Assembly: GCA_001830425.1 (NCBI GenBank) | Contig: MIAA01000043.1 | Coordinates: 24,780-83,188, forward strand | Length of the DNA stretch: 58,409 bases | Reading direction: 5' to 3' | Origin: Rhodospirillales bacterium RIFCSPLOWO2_02_FULL_58_16 | GTDB taxonomy: Bacteria > Pseudomonadota > Alphaproteobacteria > Rhodospirillales > 2-02-FULL-58-16 | Shown here: positions 1 through 10,189 of the stretch, one piece after another | How the letters are laid out: every line of letters starts with the position of its first letter | Numbering within the stretch: the first letter of the stretch is position 1 | Notes under the pieces: generated by a model | Databases searched by the model: none | What the model was told of the DNA's origin: nothing | The model's input: the letters and a program-made list of their open reading frames with translations, nothing else | Position numbers and translations under genes: made by a program

Positions 1-298
1 GGGGGGGGACAAAAAGGAAACGCACGACGACTGCGCCGCCGGTCATGACCGAAGCATCTCTGAACTCGAATGAAGTCACGGCGACCTGCCTTTCACACGC
101 TTGCGTTTAGACACATTAATTGTAGGGTTATTGTACGATGGAATCATCAAAAGTAAAGTGACCTGCATCACATGTAGATTAAAATTTGGTATATTAGAAT
201 GTTTCCAGTTTATCCGGACCAAGTCCGCGCATGACATTAAAAAATTTAGGATAAGGTTTAATCAATCATGATGCGCCCGAATGAATCAAAACACCGGA
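1..298. other. Intergenic sequence at window start, no gene seen
   Basis: The window opens on a run of eight G. No reading frame with a plausible start, ribosome binding site or family resemblance was seen. From about position 115 the stretch is AT-rich. A short piece near 224-236 resembles the right arm of repeat family B but is too short to call. Confidence 0.5.
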
Positions 299-1753
299 TT
301 ATTTCAGGCGCCTGCGCCGCCGACGCCTTAACATGATTAGAGGAAATTCCGTCAACATCCTTAATCCGGCGATGCTGGAAAGGTTTTTCACGCTCTGGCG
401 CATCGAAATAATAAGCTCGTCGATGACGATGCGTTTCTCGACCTCGCCGGCCTCTTCAACCAAGGCAAGGCGGCGGATTGAATAGACGCCGATCAACGTC
501 GCAAACATGAAAAAGAAATCCCATTGCCTGAGGTTCAGGATTTCGGCGACCGGTCCCGCCTCTCCGCCCGACCATTGGAGAAGCATGAAAAGCGCCTGAT
601 TGTTGAAGAAGTCGATGGTCAGGCCGCCGATAATGGGCGCGATGCCGGCCGCCGACGAATTGATAAGGCTCGTCACCGCCATATAGGACGCGGCCTCGCC
701 CGCCGGCGCCAGCTTCAGCGAAATGGTGGAGGTGGACAGCGTCACTCCCGCCGTGGCGATGCCGGTGAAGATGTGAACGACGACCAGTAACGGGATGGTC
801 AAAGCGTGCTTCTCGGGAAACGCCGTAAACGTCCAGGCGAAGATACAAATGATAAACAGCGGCGCGCACACCCGGAGTACGGATTTGTTGGAAAACAGGT
901 CGGCAATCACCCCCCAACGCCGAATCATCAGCACATTGGCGGTCTGACTGATTATCATCAGCAGGGTGACGGTCGTAAGGCTTAAGTCAAGACGCTCGAA
1001 CAAGTAGACGGTGAAGAACGGCGCCGCCAGATTGACCGCGAAGTTCCACGGCGCCAGAAACATGATCAGCCGCCGGAAGTTGCGGTCTCTGAACGGCAGG
1101 GTCAGGCGATCATAAAGGTTAATGGCCGCCGCCTCCGACATCGGCGGTTCGGGAATTTTCCGCAGGCAGTAGGTGCTGTAGACGCCTGCGAAAAAAGCAA
1201 TCACCAGAAGGACGGGATAGGCGATCAGGCGTCCTTCCGGCTGCCATTCGCCCCAATTATCGATCAGCAATGCGCCCAGTAAGCTGATAACCACCCCCAA
1301 TATGGTCATCAGCTTTTGCCGTTGGGCGAAAAAGCGGCCCATGCGTTTTTCGGGAATGATGTCGCGCATCCACGAGTTCCATCCGCAGGCGACCACGGCG
1401 CCCAGGCTATAGCGGAATGTCAGCCCGATGATCAGAAACGTCAGCGCCCAGAACGGTTCCGGCATGAACGCGGCAAGCGCCATTACCAGCACCATCGGCC
1501 GGCTTAACGCGGCAAAAACAAAAGAAATCAGCCGTCTCTTGCGAACCTTCTCGATAAGGATCACGGCGGGTAGCTGTAAAAACTGGGTCAGGAACGGAAT
1601 GGCGGCCAAAAACCCGATGACGACATTGCCGGCGTCAAGGGTCAAAGCATAGGCGACGAGGAACGGCCCGATAGTAAGGGTTTCCATGACCTGCGACGCA
1701 AGGCCGGCGCGGATAACCCACGGCAACCCACGGGTTATCTCCCGTCGGGTCAA
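299..1753 (-). CDS. MFS transporter, 12-TM type
   Basis: A 484-residue hydrophobic protein with about 12 predicted membrane segments in two halves and a central cytoplasmic loop near residues 205-235, which is major facilitator superfamily architecture. The substrate cannot be told from sequence. The C-terminus is a very basic tail with seven consecutive arginines, which should face the cytoplasm. The given start is TTG and lies only 3 bases from a weak GA-rich stretch; the in-frame ATG at residue 23 is a possible alternative, although it would remove most of the N-terminal cytoplasmic segment. The gene lies downstream of atpC on the same strand, separated by repeat copy A1, so co-transcription with the ATP synthase operon is unlikely. 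The fold is secure, the role unknown. Confidence 0.8.
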   Translation of the reverse strand: MTRREITRGLPWVIRAGLASQVMETLTIGPFLVAYALTLDAGNVVIGFLAAIPFLTQFLQLPAVILIEKVRKRRLISFVFAALSRPMVLVMALAAFMPEPFWALTFLIIGLTFRYSLGAVVACGWNSWMRDIIPEKRMGRFFAQRQKLMTILGVVISLLGALLIDNWGEWQPEGRLIAYPVLLVIAFFAGVYSTYCLRKIPEPPMSEAAAINLYDRLTLPFRDRNFRRLIMFLAPWNFAVNLAAPFFTVYLFERLDLSLTTVTLLMIISQTANVLMIRRWGVIADLFSNKSVLRVCAPLFIICIFAWTFTAFPEKHALTIPLLVVVHIFTGIATAGVTLSTSTISLKLAPAGEAASYMAVTSLINSSAAGIAPIIGGLTIDFFNNQALFMLLQWSGGEAGPVAEILNLRQWDFFFMFATLIGVYSIRRLALVEEAGEVEKRIVIDELIISMRQSVKNLSSIAGLRMLTEFPLIMLRRRRRRRLK

Positions 1754-1829
1754 TCTCTCGTCGGGGTCAAGAGCCTTAAAAATCGGTAGTGACCCTCATC
1801 CTCAAAGTGCGTGAAATAAAATCAGCCTG

Positions 1830-1990
1830 TTAACACCCGGCGCGTTGACTGAAATAAGCACTGTTTTATGGACCACAGAGGCTCAGAGACACAGAGGAGG
1901 GTAGAGAAAAAGAAAAAGCAGGAAGAAAACTTCGCTTGATCTTCTCTGCGCCTCTGCGCCTCTGTGGTCAAAACACATAGGCCGATAATT
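1830..1990. repeat. Dispersed repeat family A, copy 1
   Basis: About 160 bases are nearly the same as 8272-8431. Both copies start with TAACACCCGGCGCGTTGA and end with GATAATT. Inside is an inverted repeat: GACCACAGAGG at 1871-1881 pairs with CCTCTGTGGTC at 1959-1969, with a purine-rich centre. It sits between atpC and the MFS gene and, transcribed, could fold into a long hairpin acting as an operon boundary. No protein is encoded. Confidence 0.85.
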
Positions 1991-2000
1991 GCAATTACCC

Positions 2001-2426
2001 CTAATGCCCGGTCTTGTTTACGCTTGCCGCCGCCGCCAGCATGGCTTCGGCGATGCGGATTTTTCTTTCTATGGATTTGGCCGTAGCGCCTCCCGGCTGG
2101 GCGGATCGCAGGCGAGCCTGGGCGTCCGCCAGATCGGCATTGACGCTGTCGCGGTTAATGTCGCCGATATCCATCGCCTTTTCGGCAAGCAGGGTGCAAC
2201 GCTCCGGGCCGACCTCGGTGAAGCCGCCGGAGACGAAGACGCGCCGGATTATTGCGCCTTTCCTGTAAATATTGACGACGCCGGGGCGGACGGTGGAAAT
2301 CATCGGCGAATGTTCGGGCAGGACGCCGAAGTCGCCCTCGCTGCCGGGGATGACGACCATATCGACATCCTCGGCAAGCATGAGCCTTTCCGGCGTCACC
2401 AGTTCGAATTCCACCGTTTCGCCCAT
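2001..2426 (-). CDS. atpC: F1 ATP synthase subunit epsilon
   Basis: A 141-residue central-stalk subunit that couples rotation to catalysis and can inhibit the reverse reaction. The N-terminal beta-sandwich is clear (residues 1-85, with the family stretch SEGDFGVLPEHSPM), followed by a C-terminal helical hairpin rich in Ala and Arg. The ATG follows the atpD stop codon with no gap, so the two are translationally coupled. It is the last gene of the atpHAGDC operon. Length and order are typical for alphaproteobacteria. Confidence 0.96.
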   Translation of the reverse strand: MGETVEFELVTPERLMLAEDVDMVVIPGSEGDFGVLPEHSPMISTVRPGVVNIYRKGAIIRRVFVSGGFTEVGPERCTLLAEKAMDIGDINRDSVNADLADAQARLRSAQPGGATAKSIERKIRIAEAMLAAAASVNKTGH

Positions 2427-3872
<1,446 letters not shown>

Positions 3873-3895
3873 TCAGCGTTAAAAACATAATTAAT

Positions 3896-4789
3896 TCAAA
3901 GTGCTTCCGCGCCGGAGATGATCTCGATCAACTCCTTGGTAATAAATGCCTGACGGGTCCGGTTGTAGATAAGCGTCAGGCTGTCGATCATTTCGCCGGC
4001 GTTGCGTGTCGCGCTGTCCATAGCGGTCATCCTGGCGCCGTGTTCCGAGGCGGCGCTCTCCACCAGCGCCTGGAACATCTGGACGCCGATGTTGCGCGGC
4101 AGCAACTCGGCCAAAATGTCAGCTTCCTCAGGCTCGAAGATAAAGGACGCCCTGAATCTGTCGTCGTCATCTTCCTCGTCATCCTGGCCGGGGGAAGCGA
4201 TAAACGGAATAATCTGCTGGCGGGTAAGCACCTGGGTCATCGCCGACTTAAAACGATTGAAGATAAAAGTGCATACATCAAACTGGCAGGACTCGAACAA
4301 GATGGCGATCTTTTCGCCTAATTCGGCGGCCTCTCCATAGGTCACTGATCGGCGACCGATGCCCTGGACATGTTCGATGATGTTGTCCCCGAACTCGCGT
4401 TTCAGCGCCTCGCGCCCTTTGCGGCCGACGCAAAACAGCTTGACCGTTTTGCCCTGCCCCCTGAGTTCGTTGGCCATTTTCCGCGTTTCGCGGATGATCG
4501 AGCCGTTGAAACTGCCGCAAAGGCCGCGATCAGCGGTGAACGGCACAATCAAATGGGTTTGATCATAGCCGGTTCCGGCCAACATCGGCGGCGCCCCTTC
4601 GTTGCCGGCTGACGCTTTCGCCAGCGAGCCGATCATGCGTTCCATGCGCGAGGCATAGGGGCGCGACGCCTCGGCGTTCTCGTGGGCGCGGCGCAGCTTG
4701 GCGGCGGCCACCATCTTCATGGCCGCCGTAATTTTCTGCGTCGATTTGACGCTTTTAATCCGTATCTTGAGATTTTTGAGATTCGGCAT
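3896..4789 (-). CDS. atpG: F1 ATP synthase subunit gamma
   Basis: A 297-residue rotor shaft subunit. It begins with the family signature NLKIRIKSVKSTQKIT and a long N-terminal helix, has the central TADRGLCGSFNGS motif, and ends in the conserved C-terminal helix with the MDSATRNAGEMI segment. An acidic insertion (DDEEDDDD, near residue 200) lies in the variable middle domain. Third gene of the operon, 28 bases after atpA. Confidence 0.97.
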   Translation of the reverse strand: MPNLKNLKIRIKSVKSTQKITAAMKMVAAAKLRRAHENAEASRPYASRMERMIGSLAKASAGNEGAPPMLAGTGYDQTHLIVPFTADRGLCGSFNGSIIRETRKMANELRGQGKTVKLFCVGRKGREALKREFGDNIIEHVQGIGRRSVTYGEAAELGEKIAILFESCQFDVCTFIFNRFKSAMTQVLTRQQIIPFIASPGQDDEEDDDDRFRASFIFEPEEADILAELLPRNIGVQMFQALVESAASEHGARMTAMDSATRNAGEMIDSLTLIYNRTRQAFITKELIEIISGAEAL

Positions 4790-4817
4790 TAGGCGTTATT
4801 CCGGTCGGCCCCTGACT

Positions 4818-6347
4818 TTAGCTGAACGTCTTGAGGAAGTTTTCAATCAACTTGGCGAGCTTGGCTTCGGTCTCTTTCGACAACGCCTTCTCCGTGCGGA
4901 TGGAGGCAAGGATGTCGGCGCCGTTGACACGCACTTCATCAAGCAGGGCGTCTTCAAAACGGGTTACGTCCTTGATGGCGATGCCGTCGAGATACCCTCT
5001 GACGCCGGAGAAAATGCTGACTACCTGTTCCTCTATGGACAGCGGAGAATACTGCGGTTGCTTGAGGAGTTCGGTCAGCCGCTCGCCACGGGCAAGCAGT
5101 TTCTGCGTTGACTGATCGAGGTCCGATGAAAACTGGGCAAAAGCCGCCATCTCGCGGTACTGAGCCAGTTCCAGCTTGATCTTGCCGGCCACCTGCTTCA
5201 TCGCCTTGACCTGGGCGGCGGAGCCGACGCGGCTCACCGACAGGCCGACGTTCACCGCCGGGCGGATGCCCTTGTAGAACAACTCGGTCTCCAGGAATAT
5301 CTGGCCGTCGGTGATCGAGATGACGTTGGTCGGGATATAAGCCGAAACGTCCCCGGCCTGGGTCTCAATGACGGGCAGCGCCGTCAGCGAGCCGGCGCCG
5401 GCGGCATCGCTCATTTTGGCGGCGCGTTCAAGGAGGCGTGAATGCAGGTAGAAGACATCGCCGGGATAGGCTTCGCGTCCGGGCGGGCGGCGCAGCAACA
5501 ACGACATTTGGCGATAGGCTACGGCATGTTTGGAAAGATCGTCGTAGAAGATCACCGCGTGCATGCCGTTGTCGCGGAAGTACTCGCCCATGGTGCAGCC
5601 GGTGTACGGCGCCAGGAACTGCAACGGCGCCGGCTCGGAAGCGGTGGAGGCGACGACGATTGAATACTCCATCGCGCCGTTATCTTCCAGGGTCTTGACC
5701 AGTTGCGCCACCGTCGAGCGTTTTTGTCCGATGGCGACGTAGATGCAATATAATTTCTGGGATTCGTCGCCGGTCTCGTTGATTTTTTTCTGATTGATGA
5801 TGGTGTCGATGATGACTGCCGTCTTGCCGGTCTGGCGGTCGCCGATGATCAACTCGCGTTGACCGCGTCCGATGGGGATCAGGCTGTCGATGGCCTTGAT
5901 GCCGGTCTGCACAGGCTCATGCACCGACTTGCGCTGAATGATGCCCGGCGCCTTGATCTCGACGCGCGCCCGCGCTGCGGCCTTGATCGGACCTTTGCCG
6001 TCAATCGGCTCGCCCAGGCCGTCAACGACGCGGCCCAGCAGCTCTTTGCCTATCGGCACGTCAACGATGTCGCCGGTGCGTTTGACGGTATCGCCTTCCT
6101 TGATGGTGCGGTCATTGCCGAAGATGACGATGCCGACGTTGTCGGCTTCCAGGTTCAGCGCCATTCCTTTGATGCCGCCGGGAAACACAACCATTTCGCC
6201 GGCCTGGATATTATCCAGCCCGAAGGCGCGGGCGATGCCGTCGCCGACCGACAATACCTTGCCTACCTCGGCGACATCGGTCTCGGTTCCAAAATTTTCG
6301 ATCTGTTCTTTTAGAATTGCGGAGATTTCGGCGGCCCGTATTTCCAT
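4818..6347 (-). CDS. atpA: F1 ATP synthase subunit alpha
   Basis: The 509-residue non-catalytic nucleotide-binding subunit of F1. Walker A is [11 protein letters not shown] near residue 170. The [20 protein letters not shown] signature and the arginine-containing segment [13 protein letters not shown] are present. The ATG overlaps the atpH stop by one base (TAATG), which indicates translational coupling. Full length and typical. Confidence 0.98.
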   Translation of the reverse strand: MEIRAAEISAILKEQIENFGTETDVAEVGKVLSVGDGIARAFGLDNIQAGEMVVFPGGIKGMALNLEADNVGIVIFGNDRTIKEGDTVKRTGDIVDVPIGKELLGRVVDGLGEPIDGKGPIKAAARARVEIKAPGIIQRKSVHEPVQTGIKAIDSLIPIGRGQRELIIGDRQTGKTAVIIDTIINQKKINETGDESQKLYCIYVAIGQKRSTVAQLVKTLEDNGAMEYSIVVASTASEPAPLQFLAPYTGCTMGEYFRDNGMHAVIFYDDLSKHAVAYRQMSLLLRRPPGREAYPGDVFYLHSRLLERAAKMSDAAGAGSLTALPVIETQAGDVSAYIPTNVISITDGQIFLETELFYKGIRPAVNVGLSVSRVGSAAQVKAMKQVAGKIKLELAQYREMAAFAQFSSDLDQSTQKLLARGERLTELLKQPQYSPLSIEEQVVSIFSGVRGYLDGIAIKDVTRFEDALLDEVRVNGADILASIRTEKALSKETEAKLAKLIENFLKTFS

Positions 6348-6907
6348 TACCTAACCCCTATCATAGCAAGCCGTAACTGTTGCAGTTTGGTGTTGAGCGA
6401 ACTATCGACCATGCGCGAGCCGACCTTGACGATCAAGCCGCCGAGCAGACCGGAATCGACGTCGGCTTCAACGACTACCTTGCCGCCCACCGCTTTTTGC
6501 AGGGAAGCGGTTATATCGTTTAATTGTTCGGCGCTCAATTTGACGGCTGAGGTCACCTCGACGGTGGTCTCGCCGCGATGTTTCGCCAGCATATTCATGA
6601 AAACGTGAATCATCGACGGCAAGGCGAACAGGCGACGATTATGAACAACCGCGCCGACGAAGCGTTCGGTCAGATCGCACATGCCGGCCTTTTTCAGGAG
6701 GCCTTCCATGGCTTTCCCCTGCTCGGTTCTAGTCAACATCGGTGAACGGATTACGCGGTAAAGGTCATCGCTTTCGCGAATCATCTTTCCCAGATTTTTA
6801 AGGTCTTCGGCTATCCGGTCGAGTTGCTTGTGCTCTTGCGCCAACTCGAACAGAGCCGTGACATAGCGGCCAGCGAGTCCGGTCGCGCCTGAAATCCCGG
6901 ATGACAC
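6347..6907 (-). CDS. atpH: F1 ATP synthase subunit delta
   Basis: A 186-residue peripheral stalk subunit joining the top of F1 to the b subunits of F0. The N-terminal [11 protein letters not shown] and the C-terminal [16 protein letters not shown] signature are clear. The start is GTG with GGAG nine bases upstream. It is the first gene of the operon; atpB, atpE and atpF are not in the window, which fits the split F1/F0 arrangement usual in alphaproteobacteria. Transcription presumably starts in the 6908-7112 divergent gap. Confidence 0.95.
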   Translation of the reverse strand: MSSGISGATGLAGRYVTALFELAQEHKQLDRIAEDLKNLGKMIRESDDLYRVIRSPMLTRTEQGKAMEGLLKKAGMCDLTERFVGAVVHNRRLFALPSMIHVFMNMLAKHRGETTVEVTSAVKLSAEQLNDITASLQKAVGGKVVVEADVDSGLLGGLIVKVGSRMVDSSLNTKLQQLRLAMIGVR

Positions 6908-7112
6908 CTGAAAAAACTCCGATTTCCAAAAAAACTACAGGAACCGACAAGCTTCCGAAGAAACTGAACGCCCCCGCCCGAAAGGCGACTGTTGTCTAGC
7001 ATACCATTTTACGCCATGCAAGTTGGCTTGGAGCGGTCACCGGCCGGAGCATATTATAATAATACTATGTTGAATGTATCGTGCTATAGTCCTCCGACGT
7101 CCGGGGTTCATT

Positions 7113-8240
7113 ATGCAAAACAGTACGCCGCAAACCGACCCGGCCTCAGGCCGGGTTATCAAGGTTTCCGTTTTCAGCGGCAACGACATCTTCAGGAATG
7201 ACGCTTTCGGGGCGCTCTCTCCGTTTTATCTGGTTTCGGCCTTCGATACCGCCGACGGAGCGTTGGAGAGGATGCTGTCAAGTCCCCCGTCCGCCATCAT
7301 CATCGACACAAAATTGCAGCCTGTGGGAGGAGTCGCTTTTCTCAAGAAAATACATGAAACTGAAAAATTAAATCATATCCCGGCCCTTATCGTCACCCAT
7401 TCCCAGCGCCCGGAAGATCACGAGGAAGCAAAACAGGCGAAGCCTGACGCTTTCCACACATGGCCGCTGCGCAAGAGCATATTTCTTGAAACCGTTTCGC
7501 GCATGGCCAACAGCTCGGTTGAGAAAGGCTGGGACAGTCTTCCGCCGATTCAAGCCGCCGTTCTCCGGGAAACCGTCAGCGTCTTCAGGAACAGTTTTCA
7601 CGTCGTCCGCAACGGCCAGCCCTTGCCCCTTTCGCAAATCGAGGAAAGCAGCGGGCCGTTGATCGAGGCCGTCAGCTCCAACCGGTTCGGCGGCATCCTG
7701 AACGGTTTGCGCGATCATGACGATTACACCTATGTCCACAGCATGCGCGTTTCCATCCACCTTTCCATGCTCGGCCACGCCATGGGCATCCGGGGAGACG
7801 ACCTCAAGACATTGGCCGTCGGAGGGCTGGCCCACGACATCGGCAAGTCCCTGGTGCCGATTGAGATTCTCAACAAACCGGCCAAGCTGACCGCCGAGGA
7901 GTGGCCGTTGATGCGGGATCATGTTCTCCATTCCAAGGCCGTCTTTGACAGGTCGCCCGACATCGGCAAGGGGATCACCATCATCGCCCTTCAACACCAT
8001 GAAAAACTGGACGGCAGCGGCTATCCCTATGGCCTGAAGGGCAAGGAATTGAACGATCTGGCGCGTATGGCCTCCATCGTCGATATCTACGGAGCGCTTA
8101 ACGACCGCCGCGCCTACAAGCCGCCGTTTCCTCCGGAAAAAGCCCTGGAGATCATGTCGGAAATGAAGGATGGATTGGACCAGAATCTGGTAAAATTGTT
8201 CGGCGATTTGTTACTGAACGCGGAACATGCGGTTGATTAG
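7113..8240 (+). CDS. HD-GYP domain response regulator
   Basis: About 375 residues. Residues 15-130 resemble a receiver domain and keep the acceptor-position aspartate (IIIDT), but lack the usual N-terminal acidic pair and the conserved lysine, so phosphorylation is doubtful. The C-terminal half is a full HD-GYP domain with HDIGK, HHEKLDGSGYP and DIYGALNDRRAY, the motif set of cyclic-di-GMP phosphodiesterases; hydrolysis of cyclic di-GMP is the family inference. An in-frame ATG at 7074 has no ribosome binding site, so the ATG at 7113 (GGGG just upstream) is preferred. The stop TAG runs directly into a G12 tract. Divergent from atpH. Confidence 0.88.
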   Translation: MQNSTPQTDPASGRVIKVSVFSGNDIFRNDAFGALSPFYLVSAFDTADGALERMLSSPPSAIIIDTKLQPVGGVAFLKKIHETEKLNHIPALIVTHSQRPEDHEEAKQAKPDAFHTWPLRKSIFLETVSRMANSSVEKGWDSLPPIQAAVLRETVSVFRNSFHVVRNGQPLPLSQIEESSGPLIEAVSSNRFGGILNGLRDHDDYTYVHSMRVSIHLSMLGHAMGIRGDDLKTLAVGGLAHDIGKSLVPIEILNKPAKLTAEEWPLMRDHVLHSKAVFDRSPDIGKGITIIALQHHEKLDGSGYPYGLKGKELNDLARMASIVDIYGALNDRRAYKPPFPPEKALEIMSEMKDGLDQNLVKLFGDLLLNAEHAVD

Positions 8241-8270
8241 GGGGGGGGGGGAGGTTGCTGCCGATATCCC
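8240..8270. repeat. Repeat family C, left half, with G12 tract
   Basis: Twelve G (8240-8251, the first being the last base of the HD-GYP stop codon) run into AGGTTGCTGC, which matches the GGGGGAGGTTGCTGC part of the family C copies at 30475 and 37249. The right half of that element appears only after repeat A2, at 8442. Confidence 0.6.
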
Positions 8271-8271
8271 C

Positions 8272-8431
8272 TAACACCCGGCGCGTTGATCGGAATAAGC
8301 ACTGTTTTATGAAATACAGAGGCTCAGAGACACAGAGGAGGGTAGAGAGAAAAAGAGAAAGCAAGAATAAACTTTACTTGATCTTCTTTGTGCCTCTGTG
8401 CCTCTGTGTCAAAACACACAGGCTGATAATT
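8272..8431. repeat. Dispersed repeat family A, copy 2
   Basis: About 160 bases nearly identical to 1830-1990, with the same ends and the same internal inverted repeat of CACAGAGGC-type sequence around a purine-rich centre. It lies between the two halves of a family C element, which suggests insertion. With its flanks it fills most of the 340-base gap between the HD-GYP gene and prfB; nothing in that gap looks coding. Confidence 0.85.
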
Positions 8432-8441
8432 CCCTCTTCAT

Positions 8442-8480
8442 ACCCCCTCTAACTCCCCCTTAAAAAGGGGGAGAATTTTT
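8442..8480. repeat. Repeat family C, right half
   Basis: ACCCCCTCTAACTCCCCCTT followed by AAAAAGGGGGAGAATTTTT matches the right part of the copy at 30475-30555. It can form a CCCCCTT/AAGGGGG hairpin followed by a T-run and so could terminate plus-strand transcripts. Confidence 0.6.
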
Positions 8481-8580
8481 CAGAGTCATTCTTTACGGCC
8501 ATTGGTATTATGATCATTGCCCCGGTCCCGCATCCCGGATAAAAGATCATTGTTGCTTACTTTCAGGGAGTCTTCCGCCC

Positions 8581-9703
8581 ATGCGCGCCGAGATAGAATC
8601 ATTGGTTCAAGACATCAAACAGTCGCTGGAACTGTTGAGGAGGCATCTTTGACTACGACAACGCGGTGCGGCGCCTGGATGAATTAAACGCCGAGGCCGA
8701 AAATCCCGACTTGTGGAACAGTCCGGCCAAAGCGCAGGAGATTATGCGCGAACGCACCATGCTCATCAGCGGCATCAGCTCCATCCGCTCCCTTGAGCGC
8801 GAACTCGCCGATAATATCGAACTGCTGGAGATGGGCGAAGCGGAAGGCGACGCCGGCGTAATCGCCGAGGCCGAGACGGCGCTGACGGCGGCGCATGCCG
8901 CCGCCGCCGAGGCGGAGCTGGAATCCTTGTTGTCGGGAGAGGCCGACGCCAACGACTGTTATCTGGAGGTCCATGCCGGCGCCGGCGGCACCGAGGCCCA
9001 GGACTGGGCCGAGATGTTGCAGCGCATGTATGTGCGCTGGGCCGAGCGGCGCGGCTACAAGGTGGAGTGGATCGAGGAAAGCGCCGGCGAGAGCGCCGGC
9101 ATCAAATCGACCACCCTCAAGATCAAGGGAAACAACGCCTACGGTTGGCTCAAGACCGAAAGCGGCGTCCATCGGCTGGTGCGGATATCGCCCTATGATT
9201 CAAGCGCCCGGCGCCATACCAGCTTCTCCTCGATATGGGTCTATCCGGTGATCGACGACAATATCGAGATCGAGGTGAACGACAAAGATTTGCGGATCGA
9301 TACCTACCGGTCATCCGGCGCCGGCGGCCAGCATGTCAACAAGACCGACAGCGCCGTGCGCATGACCCACCTGCCCACCGGCATCGTCGTCCAGTGCCAG
9401 ACCGACCGCTCCCAGCACAAGAACCGGGCCGCCGCCATGGCCATGCTGAGGGCGCGCCTCTATGAACGCGAGTTGAAGATACGCGAGGACGAGGCCCAGG
9501 CCCAGCATGACGCCAAGACCGATATCGGCTGGGGCCATCAGATACGCTCCTACGTCCTGCAACCCTACCAGATGGTCAAGGATTTGCGCACCAATGTCGA
9601 GACTTCCAATACGCAAGGAGTGCTCGACGGCGATCTGGACCCCTTCATGGCCGCCTCCCTGGCCTCCCGCATCAAGGGCGGAGTCGGCCCTATTGTAAAA
9701 TAA
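8581..9703 (+). CDS. prfB: Peptide chain release factor 2 (programmed +1 frameshift)
   Basis: Releases finished peptides at UGA and UAA stop codons. Codons 1-23 start at ATG 8581 and end at an in-frame TGA (8650-8652); the rest of the protein is read one base further on, from GAC at 8651, giving about 373 residues. The shift site is the classic AGGAGG-CAT-CTT-TGA-C. The catalytic GGQ motif ([12 protein letters not shown]) is present. The stop-codon recognition tripeptide reads SPY where the E. coli factor has SPF. A GTG at 8666 could look like the start of a truncated gene, but that would lose the N-terminal helix. The 3' end overlaps the convergent fliL-like gene by 14 bases. Confidence 0.95.
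8638..8653 (+). promoter_or_regulatory. prfB +1 recoding site
   Basis: An internal Shine-Dalgarno AGGAGG (8638-8643) lies three bases before the slippery codon CTT (8647-8649), followed by TGA and C (8650-8653). These are the elements known to drive autoregulatory +1 slippage in bacterial RF2 genes: when RF2 is scarce, UGA is read slowly and ribosomes shift into the full-length frame. The downstream frame is open at once, which supports function. Confidence 0.95.
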
Positions 9704-10169
9704 ATTCCTTGAACATGACGGCTCGTATCTTGGCCGGGGCCAGCTCGCGGTCGATGACTTCGGCAAATCCGCCGCGCAGCCTGTCGACTCCTTCCTTGCC
9801 GACCACTTCGGAGCGCGTCAATGAACGCAGGAAGACCTGAAGGGCGTCGATGATTTTCGCCTCTTTCTCCTTGAACTGCGGTATGTAGGAAGCTGATATC
9901 TCGATCATCGGTTTCAGCTTGATGAACGGCGAAGTACACTTGTCGGTCTTCAGATCGACGATTATTTGTCCCATTTCGTGGAGAACAGGCGGTTCCGGCA
10001 AATCAATGACCGCCAGCGTCGATCCCTGATCTTTTTCATCGCCGTGGCCGGCGAACATAAAGAAATAAGCCCCGCCGCCGCCGGCTGCCAGAACGATCAG
10101 GGCGGCGACGATGATGATGATCATTTTCTTCTTGCCGCCCTTGGGCGCTTCGTCTTCTTTTTTGTCCAT
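9690..10169 (-). CDS. fliL: FliL-like flagellar basal body-associated protein
   Basis: A 159-residue protein with a short basic cytoplasmic N-terminus, one membrane helix (about residues 15-37) and a periplasmic domain with the FliL pattern: a beta-strand segment ([21 protein letters not shown]) then a long helix and a SRSL-like LRSLTRSEV segment ending near the C-terminus. FliL stabilises the stator-rotor interface of the flagellar motor. The ATG at 10169 has GGAGG five bases upstream; the TTG one codon earlier is less likely. No other flagellar genes are nearby, so the symbol rests on domain resemblance. Confidence 0.75.
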   Translation of the reverse strand: MDKKEDEAPKGGKKKMIIIIVAALIVLAAGGGGAYFFMFAGHGDEKDQGSTLAVIDLPEPPVLHEMGQIIVDLKTDKCTSPFIKLKPMIEISASYIPQFKEKEAKIIDALQVFLRSLTRSEVVGKEGVDRLRGGFAEVIDRELAPAKIRAVMFKEFILQ

Positions 10170-10189
10170 CAAGACCTCCCCATAATTCC

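Noticed and set aside
220-240. Remnant of repeat family B at the window start
   Set aside because: Only about 13 bases match; too short to tell from chance.
7028-7090. TATAAT at 7055-7060 as promoter for the HD-GYP gene
   Set aside because: No -35 hexamer at a usual distance; the nearest TTGGAG is 21 bases away.
8240-8251. G12 tract as a phase switch of the HD-GYP gene
   Set aside because: The tract begins with the last base of the stop codon, so length changes leave the protein unchanged.
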